DNA of 49,406 bases from an uncultured Pelagibacteraceae bacterium. Its GTDB lineage: Bacteria; Pseudomonadota; Alphaproteobacteria; Pelagibacterales; Pelagibacteraceae. Below the pieces are notes generated by a model, which was not told where the DNA came from, ran no database searches, and worked only from the letters and a program-made list of their open reading frames with translations. The DNA lies in assembly GCA_902634885.1 (NCBI GenBank), contig CACPLR010000007.1, positions 1 to 49,406 on the forward strand, written 5' to 3'. Below, in pieces: positions 1 to 9,112 of this stretch (position 1 is its first letter; each line of letters opens with the position of its first letter). Both the position numbers and the translations under genes were made by a program.

Positions 1-99
1 AACGATGCTACAAGCGAAACACCAAAAAATGAAGATACCAAAGAAGCTCCTAAGGCTGAAGCTGCTCCAGAAGCTCCAAAGGAAGAAGAAAAAAAATAA
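1..99 (+). CDS. C-terminal tail of a ribosomal-type protein (5' end outside window), probably S16
   Basis: An open frame runs in from the left edge and stops at 97-99, directly before the trmD start. The 32 visible residues are low-complexity and rich in Ala, Pro, Glu and Lys (for example EAPKEEEKK). This closely resembles the tail of ribosomal protein L19 two genes downstream. In many bacteria trmD is preceded by rpsP (S16) and rimM. A charged Ala/Lys/Glu tail fits an extended S16 best, but no conserved domain is inside the window, so S16 is inferred from context and RimM cannot be excluded. Confidence 0.5.
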   Translation, partial: NDATSETPKNEDTKEAPKAEAAPEAPKEEEKK

Positions 100-795
100 A
101 TGTTTAAGTCTCGAGTATTCACTTTGTATCCAGACTATTTTCCAGGCTACCTAGAAAAAGGTTTATTTGGCAAAGCTATGAAGGAAAAAATTTGGAGTTT
201 GGAAATTGTGGATATTAGAAATTATGCTGAGGATAAGCACAAGACAGTTGATGATACACCGTATGGCGGTGGTGATGGTATGATAATGAAAGCAGATGTA
301 TTAGCAAGATCATTGGATAAAAATTTACCACAGGATGAAAAAATAATTTACTTAAGCCCAAAAGGAAAAATTTTTGATCATAATTGTGCAAAAAGATTTT
401 CAGAATTTGAATCAATTAATTTTATATGTGGTCATTTCGAGGGTATTGATCAAAGGATAATTGATAGCAGAAATATAGAGGAAATAAGTATTGGAGACTT
501 TGTTTTGTCTGGAGGTGAAACGGCTGTATTTGTTGTTCTTGATGCGATATTAAGATTTGTTCCTGGTGTTTTAGGCAATGTGAACTCATCTAAAAATGAA
601 AGTTTCGAAAATGGTCTTTTGGAATATCCTCAATATACTAAACCTCAAATTTTCGAGCAAAAAGGTGTGCCAGAAGTGTTATTATCAGGAGATCATGCCA
701 AAATTAAAGACTGGCGTTTATCACAATCTGAGGCTATAACACGCGACCGAAGACCAGATTTGTGGGAAAAATATAAGAAGACTAAAAAAAACTAA
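100..795 (+). CDS. trmD: tRNA (guanine-37-N1)-methyltransferase TrmD
   Basis: Transfers a methyl group from SAM to N1 of G37 in tRNAs that read C-starting codons, preventing +1 frameshifting; cytoplasmic. At 231 residues it has the usual TrmD length. Typical signatures appear in order: GGGDGMIMK near residue 56, YLSPKGK near 84, [11 protein letters not shown] near 109, and the knot region [13 protein letters not shown] near 128, all parts of the SPOUT trefoil-knot SAM site. PQYTKP and the VLLSGDH segment follow. ATG begins at the base after the preceding stop, and rplS follows after one base, so the three genes are probably one transcript, as in many bacteria. Confidence 0.97.
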   Translation: MFKSRVFTLYPDYFPGYLEKGLFGKAMKEKIWSLEIVDIRNYAEDKHKTVDDTPYGGGDGMIMKADVLARSLDKNLPQDEKIIYLSPKGKIFDHNCAKRFSEFESINFICGHFEGIDQRIIDSRNIEEISIGDFVLSGGETAVFVVLDAILRFVPGVLGNVNSSKNESFENGLLEYPQYTKPQIFEQKGVPEVLLSGDHAKIKDWRLSQSEAITRDRRPDLWEKYKKTKKN

Positions 796-796
796 A

Positions 797-1396
797 ATGA
801 AAAATATTGAAGAAATCAATCAATCCATTGTAAAAAAAATTGTTTCCGAGAGAAAACATCCTGATTTTTTTCCAGGAGATATAGTAAAGGTTGGAGTAAG
901 AATTACTGAAGGTAAAAGAGACAGAATTCAGTATTTTGAAGGAGTGTGTATTGCAAAAAAAAATAGAGATATAAACTCATCTTTTACGGTTAGAAAAATT
1001 TCATTTGGTGAAGGTGTTGAGAGAACATTTGCATTGTACAGTCCAATTGTCGATACAATTAAAGTTGTAAGATCTGGAAAGGTAAGAAGAGCAAAACTTT
1101 ATTATCTAAGGGATAGAACAGGTAAATCAGCAAGAATAGCTGAAAAGATTAAAAAGAAAATTGGAATTGATATAGAAACAAAAATTCAACAAGTAACTGA
1201 AGAAAATGTTTTGCCAGCAACAGATGAGAATTCAAAAGAAGTTCCAAAATCTGACGCAAGCTCTGATGCAGCTAAAAAAGAAGCAGTAGTAGAAGCTCCA
1301 AAAGAAGAAGTTAAAAAAGAGGCAGTAGCAGAAGCTCCAAAAGAAGAAATTAAAAAAGAGGAGCAAAAACAAGAAAGTCCCGCAGAGAAAAAATAA
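797..1396 (+). CDS. rplS: 50S ribosomal protein L19 with long charged C-terminal extension
   Basis: Structural protein at the 30S-50S interface of the large ribosomal subunit. Residues 1 to about 115 are a complete L19 core, including [21 protein letters not shown], the [13 protein letters not shown] stretch and [16 protein letters not shown]19 is usually about 115-130 residues; this one is 199 because about 80 extra residues rich in Lys, Glu, Ala, Pro and Val follow, including a 13-residue tandem repeat. The tail resembles that of the partial protein at the left edge. The core is certain; the role of the tail is unknown. Confidence 0.97.
   Translation: MKNIEEINQSIVKKIVSERKHPDFFPGDIVKVGVRITEGKRDRIQYFEGVCIAKKNRDINSSFTVRKISFGEGVERTFALYSPIVDTIKVVRSGKVRRAKLYYLRDRTGKSARIAEKIKKKIGIDIETKIQQVTEENVLPATDENSKEVPKSDASSDAAKKEAVVEAPKEEVKKEAVAEAPKEEIKKEEQKQESPAEKK
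1274..1351 (+). repeat. 39-bp tandem repeat, two copies, inside the rplS tail
   Basis: Two in-frame 39-base units (1274-1312 and 1313-1351) encode [13 protein letters not shown] and [14 protein letters not shown] partial third unit (KKE) begins at 1352. The two copies differ at only a few bases. The EAPKEE element also occurs in the protein tail at 1-99. Confidence 0.9.
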
Positions 1397-1407
1397 TATT
1401 TTTCTAA

Positions 1408-2811
1408 ATGTCACAAACTATTTATGATAAAATTTGGAAAGAGCATCTTGTTCATGAACAAGATGATGGTACATCTCTACTATTTGTCGATAGACATCTA
1501 ATTCATGAGGTAACCAGTCCCCAAGCATTTGAAGGTCTTAGAAACACAAATAGGAAAGTAAGGCAACCTAGATTAACGCTTGCGGTTGCAGATCATAATG
1601 TTCCAACTACAGATAGATCTAAAGGAATTTCAGACGAGGACTCGAGAATTCAGGTAGAAACTCTTGAGAAAAATTGTAAGGAATTTGGTATCCAATTATT
1701 TGGAATGGATGATAAGAGACAAGGCATTGTTCATATAATTGGTCCTGAACAAGGTTTTACCCAACCAGGAAACATAATTGTCTGTGGTGATAGTCATACT
1801 GCTACACATGGTGCATTTGGTGCTTTAGCTTTTGGAATAGGTACTTCTGAAGTTGAACATGTACTAGCAACACAAACCTTAGTTCAAAAAAAATCTAAAA
1901 ATTTTAGAATAAATGTAAATGGTAGTTTACCTATAGGTGTAACATCAAAAGACGTAATTCTTCAAATAATTGGTAAAATTGGTACCGCAGGTGGAACAGG
2001 ATATGTAATTGAGTACGCAGGAAATTTAATTTCAAGTTTAAGTGTCGAGCAAAGAATGACAATTTGCAATATGACCATAGAGGGAGGAGCAAGAGCTGGC
2101 CTTATCGAACCTGACACAAAAATTTTTAATTATCTGAAGGGAAAACCAATGTCACCGAAGGGTGAAAGTTGGGACAAAGCTATTGAGTATTGGAGTAAAT
2201 TGAAAACTGATAAGAATGCTCACTTTGATAAAGAGATAACATTGGATGGCGCTGAAATAAAACCAATGGTTACATGGGGTACATCACCACAAGACGTTGT
2301 TGAAATAGATGGCAAAGTTCCTAATCCTGATAATGAAAATGATGAGGATAGAAAAAACTCAATTACAAGATCTTTAAATTATATGGGTTTAAAACCTAAT
2401 ACTAACATTAAAGATATTAAAATTGATAAAGTATTTATAGGTAGCTGTACAAATGGAAGAATAGAAGACCTCAGAGATGCTGCTAAAATTTTAAAAGATA
2501 AAAAAATTGCATCACACGTTAATGCCATAATTGTACCTGGCTCTGGGTTAGTAAAAGAACAAGCAGAGCAAGAAGGTTTAGATAAAATTTTCAAGCAATC
2601 TGGTTTTGAGTGGAGAGAACCGGGTTGTTCCATGTGCCTTGCTATGAATGCCGATAAACTTAAGCCTGAAGAAAGGTGTGCCTCGACCTCAAATAGAAAT
2701 TTTGAGGGAAGACAAGGAAGAGGTGGAAGAACTCATTTAGTTAGCCCAGGTATGGCAGCTGCTGCTGCAATATCTGGAAATTTGGATGATGTAAGAAAGT
2801 ACGAAAATTAA
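1408..2811 (+). CDS. leuC: 3-isopropylmalate dehydratase large subunit LeuC
   Basis: With LeuD, isomerises 2-isopropylmalate to 3-isopropylmalate in leucine synthesis, using a [4Fe-4S] cluster. At 467 residues it matches the family length. The three cluster cysteines are visible: Cys347 in GSCTNGR and Cys407 and Cys410 in PGCSMC. The aconitase-type segments [13 protein letters not shown] and the late [12 protein letters not shown] are intact. It begins 11 bases after rplS. Its stop overlaps the leuD start by one base (TAATG), so leuC and leuD are probably translationally coupled. Confidence 0.98.
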   Translation: MSQTIYDKIWKEHLVHEQDDGTSLLFVDRHLIHEVTSPQAFEGLRNTNRKVRQPRLTLAVADHNVPTTDRSKGISDEDSRIQVETLEKNCKEFGIQLFGMDDKRQGIVHIIGPEQGFTQPGNIIVCGDSHTATHGAFGALAFGIGTSEVEHVLATQTLVQKKSKNFRINVNGSLPIGVTSKDVILQIIGKIGTAGGTGYVIEYAGNLISSLSVEQRMTICNMTIEGGARAGLIEPDTKIFNYLKGKPMSPKGESWDKAIEYWSKLKTDKNAHFDKEITLDGAEIKPMVTWGTSPQDVVEIDGKVPNPDNENDEDRKNSITRSLNYMGLKPNTNIKDIKIDKVFIGSCTNGRIEDLRDAAKILKDKKIASHVNAIIVPGSGLVKEQAEQEGLDKIFKQSGFEWREPGCSMCLAMNADKLKPEERCASTSNRNFEGRQGRGGRTHLVSPGMAAAAAISGNLDDVRKYEN

Positions 2812-3416
2812 TGAAAAAATTTGACACTTTAGAGAGTATACCCGCATATCTTCCAATAGTTAATATTGATACAGATATGATAATCCCAAAACAGTTTTTA
2901 AAAACAATTAAAAGGACTGGTTTAGGAAAAAACCTTTTCTTTGAAATGAGATATGATGAAACAGGTAAAGAAATTGAAAATTTTATACTTAATAACGAAC
3001 CTTATACAAATTCTAAAATTTTAATAGCTGGTAAAAATTTTGGCTGCGGTTCATCAAGAGAACATGCACCATGGGCTTTATTAGATTTTGGTATTACTTG
3101 TGTAATAAGCTCAAGCTATGCTGATATATTTTATAATAATTGTTTCAAAAATGGAATTTTACCAATCACCATCAGCGAAGAACAAATAAAACAAATTTCA
3201 GAATATTCAAGTAGAAAAGAAAAAATTTTGATTGATCTTAAAGATCAAAAAATAGTTTTTGGTAACAATGAAATAAAATTTGAGTTAGATGAATTCAAAA
3301 AAAAATGTTTAATTGAGGGTTTAGATGACATTGCTTTATCTCTAGAGAAATCAAACAAAATCGACTCCTTTGAAAAAAAATTAAAGTCTTCAAAACCTTG
3401 GATTTTCAATGATTAA
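2811..3416 (+). CDS. leuD: 3-isopropylmalate dehydratase small subunit LeuD
   Basis: Swivel-domain subunit of isopropylmalate isomerase, partner of LeuC in leucine synthesis. At 201 residues it is full length. The family signatures [13 protein letters not shown] (near residue 18) and [17 protein letters not shown] (near residue 72) are present. It overlaps leuC by one base and leuB by 8 bases, which supports one operon leuC-leuD-leuB. Confidence 0.98.
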   Translation: MKKFDTLESIPAYLPIVNIDTDMIIPKQFLKTIKRTGLGKNLFFEMRYDETGKEIENFILNNEPYTNSKILIAGKNFGCGSSREHAPWALLDFGITCVISSSYADIFYNNCFKNGILPITISEEQIKQISEYSSRKEKILIDLKDQKIVFGNNEIKFELDEFKKKCLIEGLDDIALSLEKSNKIDSFEKKLKSSKPWIFND

Positions 3417-4518
3417 AATTAAAAAAAGAAAATTTCTGTTGCTTCCAGGTGATGGTATTGGTCCTGAAGTAATTGCTGAAGTCAAAAAAATTATAAATTG
3501 GTTTAACACAAATAAATCTTTAGACTTTGAAATTGATGAAGATTTAGCTGGCGGGGCATCATATGATAAGCATGGTACTCCAATTACAGATGAAGTTTTT
3601 TATAAAGCGTTAGAGTGTGAGGCTGTTATTTTAGGAGCTGTAGGTGGTCCTAAATGGGATAATCTAGAATTTTCAAAAAAACCTGAAAGAGCTTTACTAA
3701 AATTAAGAAAGGAACTTAAACTTTTTGCAAATTTAAGACCTGCAATTTGCTTTAAGCAATTAGTTGGTGCTTCTACTCTAAAGCCAGAAATAGTTTCTGG
3801 TCTAGACATCATGATTGTAAGAGAGCTGACCGGTGGAATTTACTTTGGAGAACCTCGAGGTATTAAACCAATAGATAATGGAGAGAGAAAAGGAATAAAT
3901 ACTCATACATATACAACGAGTGAAATAGAAAGAGTTGCAAAAGTAGCTTTTGATCTTGCTAGAAAACGAAAGAACAAAGTAACATCATGTGAAAAATCAA
4001 ATGTTATGGAGGCAGGATTGCTTTGGAAAGAAGATGTTCAAGCTTTACATGATAGAGAATATAAAGATGTAGAGTTAAGTCATATGTTAGCTGATAACTG
4101 TGCTATGCAATTACTTAGAAATCCTAAACAATTTGATGTTATTGTAACAGATAATTTATTTGGTGATATGCTTTCAGATGAAGCTTCGATGTTAACAGGA
4201 TCTCTTGGATTATTACCTTCAGCATCACTCGGTGCAAAAAATAAAGATGGTGAAATGAGAGCAATGTATGAACCTATTCATGGTTCAGCTCCAGATATCG
4301 CTGGTAAAGGTCTTGCAAATCCTATTGCTACTATATTAAGTTTTGCAATGGCATTAAGATATTCTCTTGATTTAGATAAAGAAGCTGATTTGTTAGAAAA
4401 ATCAGTTCAGGACGTTTTAGACAATGGTTTAAGAACAAAAGATATTATGTCTCAAGGCACTAAGGAAGTATCCACCTCACAAATGGGTGATGCAATCATT
4501 GCCTGTTTGCAAAATTAA
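3409..4518 (+). CDS. leuB: 3-isopropylmalate dehydrogenase LeuB
   Basis: NAD-dependent oxidative decarboxylation of 3-isopropylmalate to 2-ketoisocaproate, the third committed step of leucine synthesis; cytoplasmic dimer. The 369 residues include the N-terminal [11 protein letters not shown], the substrate segment [16 protein letters not shown] (near 137), [15 protein letters not shown] (near 247) with metal-binding aspartates, and the NAD loop [14 protein letters not shown] (near 285). The start overlaps the end of leuD by 8 bases. A start about 20 bases downstream is possible, but no other ATG fits before the LLPGDG motif. Confidence 0.98.
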   Translation: MIKIKKRKFLLLPGDGIGPEVIAEVKKIINWFNTNKSLDFEIDEDLAGGASYDKHGTPITDEVFYKALECEAVILGAVGGPKWDNLEFSKKPERALLKLRKELKLFANLRPAICFKQLVGASTLKPEIVSGLDIMIVRELTGGIYFGEPRGIKPIDNGERKGINTHTYTTSEIERVAKVAFDLARKRKNKVTSCEKSNVMEAGLLWKEDVQALHDREYKDVELSHMLADNCAMQLLRNPKQFDVIVTDNLFGDMLSDEASMLTGSLGLLPSASLGAKNKDGEMRAMYEPIHGSAPDIAGKGLANPIATILSFAMALRYSLDLDKEADLLEKSVQDVLDNGLRTKDIMSQGTKEVSTSQMGDAIIACLQN

Positions 4519-4530
4519 ATATTTTAATTT
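4512..4530. repeat. AT-only inverted repeat at the leuB/dmdC junction
   Basis: Arms AAATTAAA (4512-4519) and TTTAATTT (4523-4530) are perfect complements with a 3-base loop. The repeat covers the leuB stop codon and lies 17 bases before dmdC. It contains no G or C, so it is a weak structure that could arise by chance in this AT-rich DNA. Confidence 0.3.
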
Positions 4531-4547
4531 AATTTGATAAAATAATT

Positions 4548-6305
4548 ATGACAATTTATTCAGCTCCCATAGATGATATGATGTTTCTTTTTGAACATCT
4601 AAAAGACAATAAAGAATATAACGAAATAGAAAAAAATAAAGAAGTTACATCAGATCTTGTAAAAAACATATTAGAAGAGGCTGCAAAAATAAATCAGGAT
4701 TTAATTCTACCATTAGCAAAAGTAGGTGATGAAAAACCATGTATTTATGAAAATGGAGTTGTTAGAACGCCTCCAGGTTATAAAGAAGTATATTCAAAAT
4801 TTATAGAAGACGGATGGGTATCTCTATCTTGTGATCCTGAGTATGGTGGACAAGGAATGCCAAAAACTGTCAGTGCATTTTTCGATGAAATGTTATCTTC
4901 GTCTAGCTTGTCATTTAAACTTTACAGTGAATTAAGTATTGGAGCTTATAATTGTCTTAAAACTCATGGAACAGAAGAAATTAAAAATAAATATCTTCCT
5001 AAAATAGTAGAGGGAAAGTGGAGTGGCACAATGTGTTTGACAGAACCTCAGTGTGGTACAGATCTAGGACTGATAAAAACAAAGGCTGTAAAAAATGGAA
5101 ACGGCTATAAGATAAGTGGGCAAAAAATTTTTATAACCTCAGGTGATCACGATCTAACAGAAAACATAATTCATTTAGTTTTAGCGAGAACCCCAGATGC
5201 ACCAAAAGGCACAAGAGGTATAAGTTTATTTCTAGTTCCTAAGTATGAAATAAATGAAGATGGTTCAGTAGGTTCGAGAAACGGAGTTAATACAGTGTCT
5301 ATTGAGTCTAAAATGGGAATTAAAGGTTCAGCTACTTGTGTACTAAGTTTTGATGAAGCGAATGGTTATATGATTGGTCCTGAAAATAAAGGACTAAATT
5401 CAATGTTTACTATGATGAATTTAGAAAGAATCATTGTTGGAATTCAAGGTTTAGGAATTTCAGAAACAGCTTATCAAACTGCCTTAAGTTATGCAAAAGA
5501 GAGAAAACAAGGTAAGTCAAATGAAAATAAAAATGGGGATACAGACTTAATAATTCAGCACGCTGATATTAGAAGAAGTTTGATGAATATGAAATCAATT
5601 ATCGAGGGAGAAAGAGCCTTATCTTTTTGGATGGCACAACAAATTGATGTGAGTTTAAATCATAACGACCAGAATGTTAAAAAAAAAGCGGGTGAAATGG
5701 TTTCATTAATGACTCCTGTTATTAAGTCTTTTTTTACTGACATGGCGATGGATATTACAAATGAGGCTATTCAAATATTTGGTGGATACGGATATACCAA
5801 AGATCAAGGTATAGAACAATTATTCAGAGATAACAGAATTACCCCTATCTACGAAGGTACAAATTCCGTTCAAGCCATAGATTTTGTATTTAGAAAAGTA
5901 AGCCAAAAAAATATATTTAGTAATTTTTTATCTTTAATTGATGAAGAAATTAAGATTTGTAAATCAATTGATAAAATTAAAGATAAAACACTAATTTTAG
6001 AAAAATTAAAAAATGTCCTAATAGACTTTACCAATTGGATGGATCCAGAAGGCAATACAGAAAAAGATGATATTAGTGCATCATGCAATGATTATTTGAA
6101 ATACTTTGGTTATACATCTTTAGCATTTGTATGGTTAAAAGTTTTAAGAAAAAGTTATGAAAATCATTCAACTAATAAAGAATTTTATGATGATAAAATA
6201 AATACTGGTAATTATTATTTTGATAAAATTTTACCTAGGGTTGATAGTCACTACAAATCAGCAATTTCTGGTAGCAAATACACAATGAGTGCTAAGTTTA
6301 ACTAA
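4548..6305 (+). CDS. dmdC: 3-methylmercaptopropionyl-CoA dehydrogenase DmdC (acyl-CoA dehydrogenase family)
   Basis: FAD-dependent acyl-CoA dehydrogenase. In the DMSP demethylation pathway DmdC oxidises methylmercaptopropionyl-CoA to methylthioacryloyl-CoA. The 585-residue length, with an extra C-terminal domain, fits the large DmdC-like class rather than ordinary enzymes of about 380 residues. Visible signatures are CLTEPQCGTDLG (near 162), KIFITSGDHD (near 193), and IYEGTNSVQAIDF, whose Glu436 is the expected catalytic base. The dmdC call rests mainly on direct linkage to dmdB and dmdA. By sequence alone it could be a medium or long-chain acyl-CoA dehydrogenase. Its stop is immediately followed by the dmdB start. 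Confidence 0.85.
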   Translation: MTIYSAPIDDMMFLFEHLKDNKEYNEIEKNKEVTSDLVKNILEEAAKINQDLILPLAKVGDEKPCIYENGVVRTPPGYKEVYSKFIEDGWVSLSCDPEYGGQGMPKTVSAFFDEMLSSSSLSFKLYSELSIGAYNCLKTHGTEEIKNKYLPKIVEGKWSGTMCLTEPQCGTDLGLIKTKAVKNGNGYKISGQKIFITSGDHDLTENIIHLVLARTPDAPKGTRGISLFLVPKYEINEDGSVGSRNGVNTVSIESKMGIKGSATCVLSFDEANGYMIGPENKGLNSMFTMMNLERIIVGIQGLGISETAYQTALSYAKERKQGKSNENKNGDTDLIIQHADIRRSLMNMKSIIEGERALSFWMAQQIDVSLNHNDQNVKKKAGEMVSLMTPVIKSFFTDMAMDITNEAIQIFGGYGYTKDQGIEQLFRDNRITPIYEGTNSVQAIDFVFRKVSQKNIFSNFLSLIDEEIKICKSIDKIKDKTLILEKLKNVLIDFTNWMDPEGNTEKDDISASCNDYLKYFGYTSLAFVWLKVLRKSYENHSTNKEFYDDKINTGNYYFDKILPRVDSHYKSAISGSKYTMSAKFN

Positions 6306-7928
6306 GTGAATAAATACAACCAAAATCTTGATAAAAACGACGCAAATTTTGTTCCATTAACACCATTAAGTTTTTTAGAAAGAGCAAAGGATATTTATCC
6401 TGGTTATGTTGGGATAGTTTATGAAGACAGATCATACACTTGGTCTGAGATATATAAAAGATGTATAAAATTTGCGAGCGCGCTAGAAAAAATTGGAATT
6501 GCTGAAGGAGACACTGTTTCAGTAATGGCTTGTAACACACCTGAAATTTTTGAGGCTCACTACTCAGTTCCGATGACTGGTGGAATATTAAATACAATAA
6601 ATATTCGTTTAGATGCAAAAACAGTCTCGTATATTTTGGATCATAGCGAAGCAAAAGTATTAATTGTAGACAGGCAGTTTCATGCCGTTGTGAATAAAGC
6701 TTTAGAAACTGTTAAGAATAAACCCCTCATAATTGATATCCAAGATAATTTTGCCGATCAATCACTACTAAAAAAAATTGGAGAAAAAGAATATGAAGAA
6801 TTTTTGAACACTGGTGATGAAAACTTTCAATGGAAAAGACCTAAAGATGAGTGGCAGGCAATTTCATTGAGTTACACTTCGGGTACTACTGGAAATCCTA
6901 AAGGTGTTGTATATCATCATAGAGGCTCATATCTAATGTCTACTGGAAGTGCAGTTGCGTGGAATATGCCTGCTAGACTTAATTTTTTAACGGTTGTCCC
7001 AATGTTTCATTGCAATGGTTGGTGCTATCCATGGACAATACCTATGTTAAATGGAAAAACAGTTTGTCTTAGAAACATTGACATAAAAAAAATTTTTGAA
7101 TTAATCGAAGAGCATAAGATAACCCATTTTGGTGGTGCCCCAATTGTGTTGAATATGATTACGGGAGCATCTGAGGAAGATCAAAAAAAGTTAGGTCATA
7201 AAGTATATGTCCTAACAGCAGGAGCACCTCCTCCAAGTATTATATTTAAAAAAATGCAAGCACTTGGCTTTGAAGTAATGCATGTATATGGACTTACTGA
7301 AACATATGGACATATTTTACAGTGTGCTTGGAATGACCAATGGGATGGTTTAGATGAAGATAAACAAAATGAAATTAAAGCACGTCAAGGTGTTAGATAT
7401 CCTAACACAGAAGATGTCATGGTTATGGATCCAGAAACTTTAAAACCTGTTCCAAAAGACGGAAAAACTATGGGAGAAATAATGATTAAAGGAAATGTTG
7501 TCATGAAAGGATATTTTAAAGATAAAGAGGCAACAGATAAAGCTATGGCAGGAGGCTGGTTTCACTCGGGTGACCTAGCAGTAGCACATCCAGACGGTTA
7601 TATTAAAATTCAAGATAGATCAAAAGATATAATTATTTCTGGAGGTGAAAATATATCTTCAATTGAAATTGAAAATACTTTAGCTAAGCATCCAGCAGTT
7701 TCAATAGCCGCAGTTGTTGCAAAGCCAGATGAAAAATGGGGTGAAGTTCCATGCGCATTTATTGAAAAAGTTCAAGATAAAGAAACAAGTGAGAAGGAGC
7801 TAATTGAATTTTGTAAAGAAACCCTTGCAGGATTTAAGGTACCAAAAAAAATTGAATTTTGTGAACTGCCAAAAACTTCAACTGGAAAAATTCAAAAATT
7901 TGAACTCAGAAAAAAAGCTAAAGAATAA
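6306..7928 (+). CDS. dmdB: 3-methylmercaptopropionate-CoA ligase DmdB (acyl-adenylate-forming)
   Basis: ATP-dependent acyl-CoA synthetase. In this context it would activate methylmercaptopropionate, the product of DmdA, to its CoA thioester. Signatures of the AMP-forming family are the P-loop-like SYTSGTTGNPKG (near 194), the YGLTETYG segment (near 333), HSGDLAVAHPDGY (near 421) and the C-terminal catalytic lysine, Lys528, in TSTGKIQKF. The 540-residue length fits. The start is GTG, directly adjacent to the dmdC stop (TAAGTG). Alternative: a general medium-chain fatty acid CoA ligase; linkage to dmdA favours DmdB. Confidence 0.85.
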   Translation: MNKYNQNLDKNDANFVPLTPLSFLERAKDIYPGYVGIVYEDRSYTWSEIYKRCIKFASALEKIGIAEGDTVSVMACNTPEIFEAHYSVPMTGGILNTINIRLDAKTVSYILDHSEAKVLIVDRQFHAVVNKALETVKNKPLIIDIQDNFADQSLLKKIGEKEYEEFLNTGDENFQWKRPKDEWQAISLSYTSGTTGNPKGVVYHHRGSYLMSTGSAVAWNMPARLNFLTVVPMFHCNGWCYPWTIPMLNGKTVCLRNIDIKKIFELIEEHKITHFGGAPIVLNMITGASEEDQKKLGHKVYVLTAGAPPPSIIFKKMQALGFEVMHVYGLTETYGHILQCAWNDQWDGLDEDKQNEIKARQGVRYPNTEDVMVMDPETLKPVPKDGKTMGEIMIKGNVVMKGYFKDKEATDKAMAGGWFHSGDLAVAHPDGYIKIQDRSKDIIISGGENISSIEIENTLAKHPAVSIAAVVAKPDEKWGEVPCAFIEKVQDKETSEKELIEFCKETLAGFKVPKKIEFCELPKTSTGKIQKFELRKKAKE

Positions 7929-7942
7929 TGTTTGAAAAATCT

Positions 7943-7976
7943 TTTAAAATAAGAGAAAAGATCTCTTAATTTTAAA
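7943..7976 (+). promoter_or_regulatory. Long hairpin in the dmdB-dmdA gap, next to the dmdA start
   Basis: TTTAAAAT (7943-7950) pairs with ATTTTAAA (7969-7976), and AAGAGA (7951-7956) pairs with TCTCTT (7962-7967). Together these form a 14-base-pair stem with a single bulged A at 7968 and a 5-base loop. It ends two bases before the dmdA ATG at 7979. There is no T-run after it, so it is not a standard terminator. It would cover the ribosome landing region of dmdA, so a translational or RNA-stability role is possible but not shown. Confidence 0.5.
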
Positions 7977-7978
7977 AA

Positions 7979-9088
7979 ATGAAAACATTCTCTATAGCTA
8001 AATCAAGAAGATTAAGAAGCACTCCTTACACCTCTAGAATAGAAGAACAAGGAGTTACAGCATATACAACATATAATCATATGTTGCTACCAGCCGCATT
8101 CGGATCACTTGAAGACTCCTATCACCATTTGAAAAAGTCAGTTCAAGTTTGGGACGTAGCAGGGGAAAGACAAGTTGAGATAAATGGAAAAGACTCGGCT
8201 AAGCTTGTCCAGCTTATGACGTGCAGAGATCTATCAAAATCTAAAGACGGCAGATGTTATTATTGCCCAATTATAGATGACAAAGGTGGAATAATAAACG
8301 ATCCAGTAGTATTGAGACTAAGTTCAGATAGATGGTGGCTATCTATAGCAGATTCTGACGTTTTGCTTTTTGCAAAAGGACTGGCTATCGGTAACAATTT
8401 TTCTGTAAATATTTTTGAACCAGATGTGAATATAATAGCTGTTCAAGGACCAAAATCTTTTAAATTATTGGAAAAAATATTTGGTGAAAAAATTACTCAA
8501 CTAAAGTTTTTTGGATTTGATTACTACGACTTTAAAGGAACAAAACATTTAATTGCTCGATCAGGTTGGTCTAAGCAAGGTGGATACGAAATATATGTTG
8601 AACATACTAAATCTGGATTAGATTTATATGATACTTTGTTTGAGAAAGGTAAAGACCTTGATGTAAAACCTGGCTGTCCAAATTTAATAGAAAGAATTGA
8701 GAGTGCACTTTTATCATATGGAAATGATATTGATATAAATGACAATCCTTTGGAGTGTGGATTTGATAAATTTGTTAATGTGGATAGTGATATTAATTTT
8801 TTGGGGAAAGATGAATTGATAAAAATTAAGTCTGAGGGTGTAAGTAAAAAGCTAATGGGAGTAAAATTGGATTTGAAAAAAATAAATATTACAGAGTCGA
8901 TTGATATAATGGACGAAAATAGTAATCCGATTGGTGAATTAAGATCTGGATGTTATTCACCATATTTTGATCAAGTTATTGGAATAGCCATGCTAAATAG
9001 GCCAAATTGGAATGCTAATCAGGCAATAAAAATAAAAATTAACGATCAAGCTTTTGATGGAAAAGTTTGTGATTTACCTTTTATTTAG
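7979..9088 (+). CDS. dmdA: Dimethylsulfoniopropionate demethylase DmdA
   Basis: Transfers a methyl group from DMSP to tetrahydrofolate, giving methylmercaptopropionate and 5-methyl-THF; cytoplasmic. The protein has the aminomethyltransferase (GcvT-like) fold: [12 protein letters not shown] near residue 57, [15 protein letters not shown] near 100, [13 protein letters not shown] near 194, [13 protein letters not shown] near 238. Its 369 residues and N-terminal [13 protein letters not shown] segment fit the SAR11 DmdA type. Linkage to an acyl-CoA ligase and dehydrogenase separates it from a glycine-cleavage T protein. There is no glycine cleavage gene nearby. It starts 50 bases after dmdB, behind a hairpin. 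Confidence 0.93.
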   Translation: MKTFSIAKSRRLRSTPYTSRIEEQGVTAYTTYNHMLLPAAFGSLEDSYHHLKKSVQVWDVAGERQVEINGKDSAKLVQLMTCRDLSKSKDGRCYYCPIIDDKGGIINDPVVLRLSSDRWWLSIADSDVLLFAKGLAIGNNFSVNIFEPDVNIIAVQGPKSFKLLEKIFGEKITQLKFFGFDYYDFKGTKHLIARSGWSKQGGYEIYVEHTKSGLDLYDTLFEKGKDLDVKPGCPNLIERIESALLSYGNDIDINDNPLECGFDKFVNVDSDINFLGKDELIKIKSEGVSKKLMGVKLDLKKINITESIDIMDENSNPIGELRSGCYSPYFDQVIGIAMLNRPNWNANQAIKIKINDQAFDGKVCDLPFI

Positions 9089-9112
9089 TATAAAACTATT
9101 CAAAAAATTACC

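Noticed and set aside
6298-6654. 118-residue minus-strand open frame opposite dmdB
   Set aside because: Low-complexity Leu/Gln-rich translation antisense to the start of dmdB; no independent evidence.
7943-7976. Hairpin before dmdA as an intrinsic terminator
   Set aside because: Stem is AT-rich and is followed by A's and a start codon rather than a T-run, so it was kept only as a possible regulatory structure.
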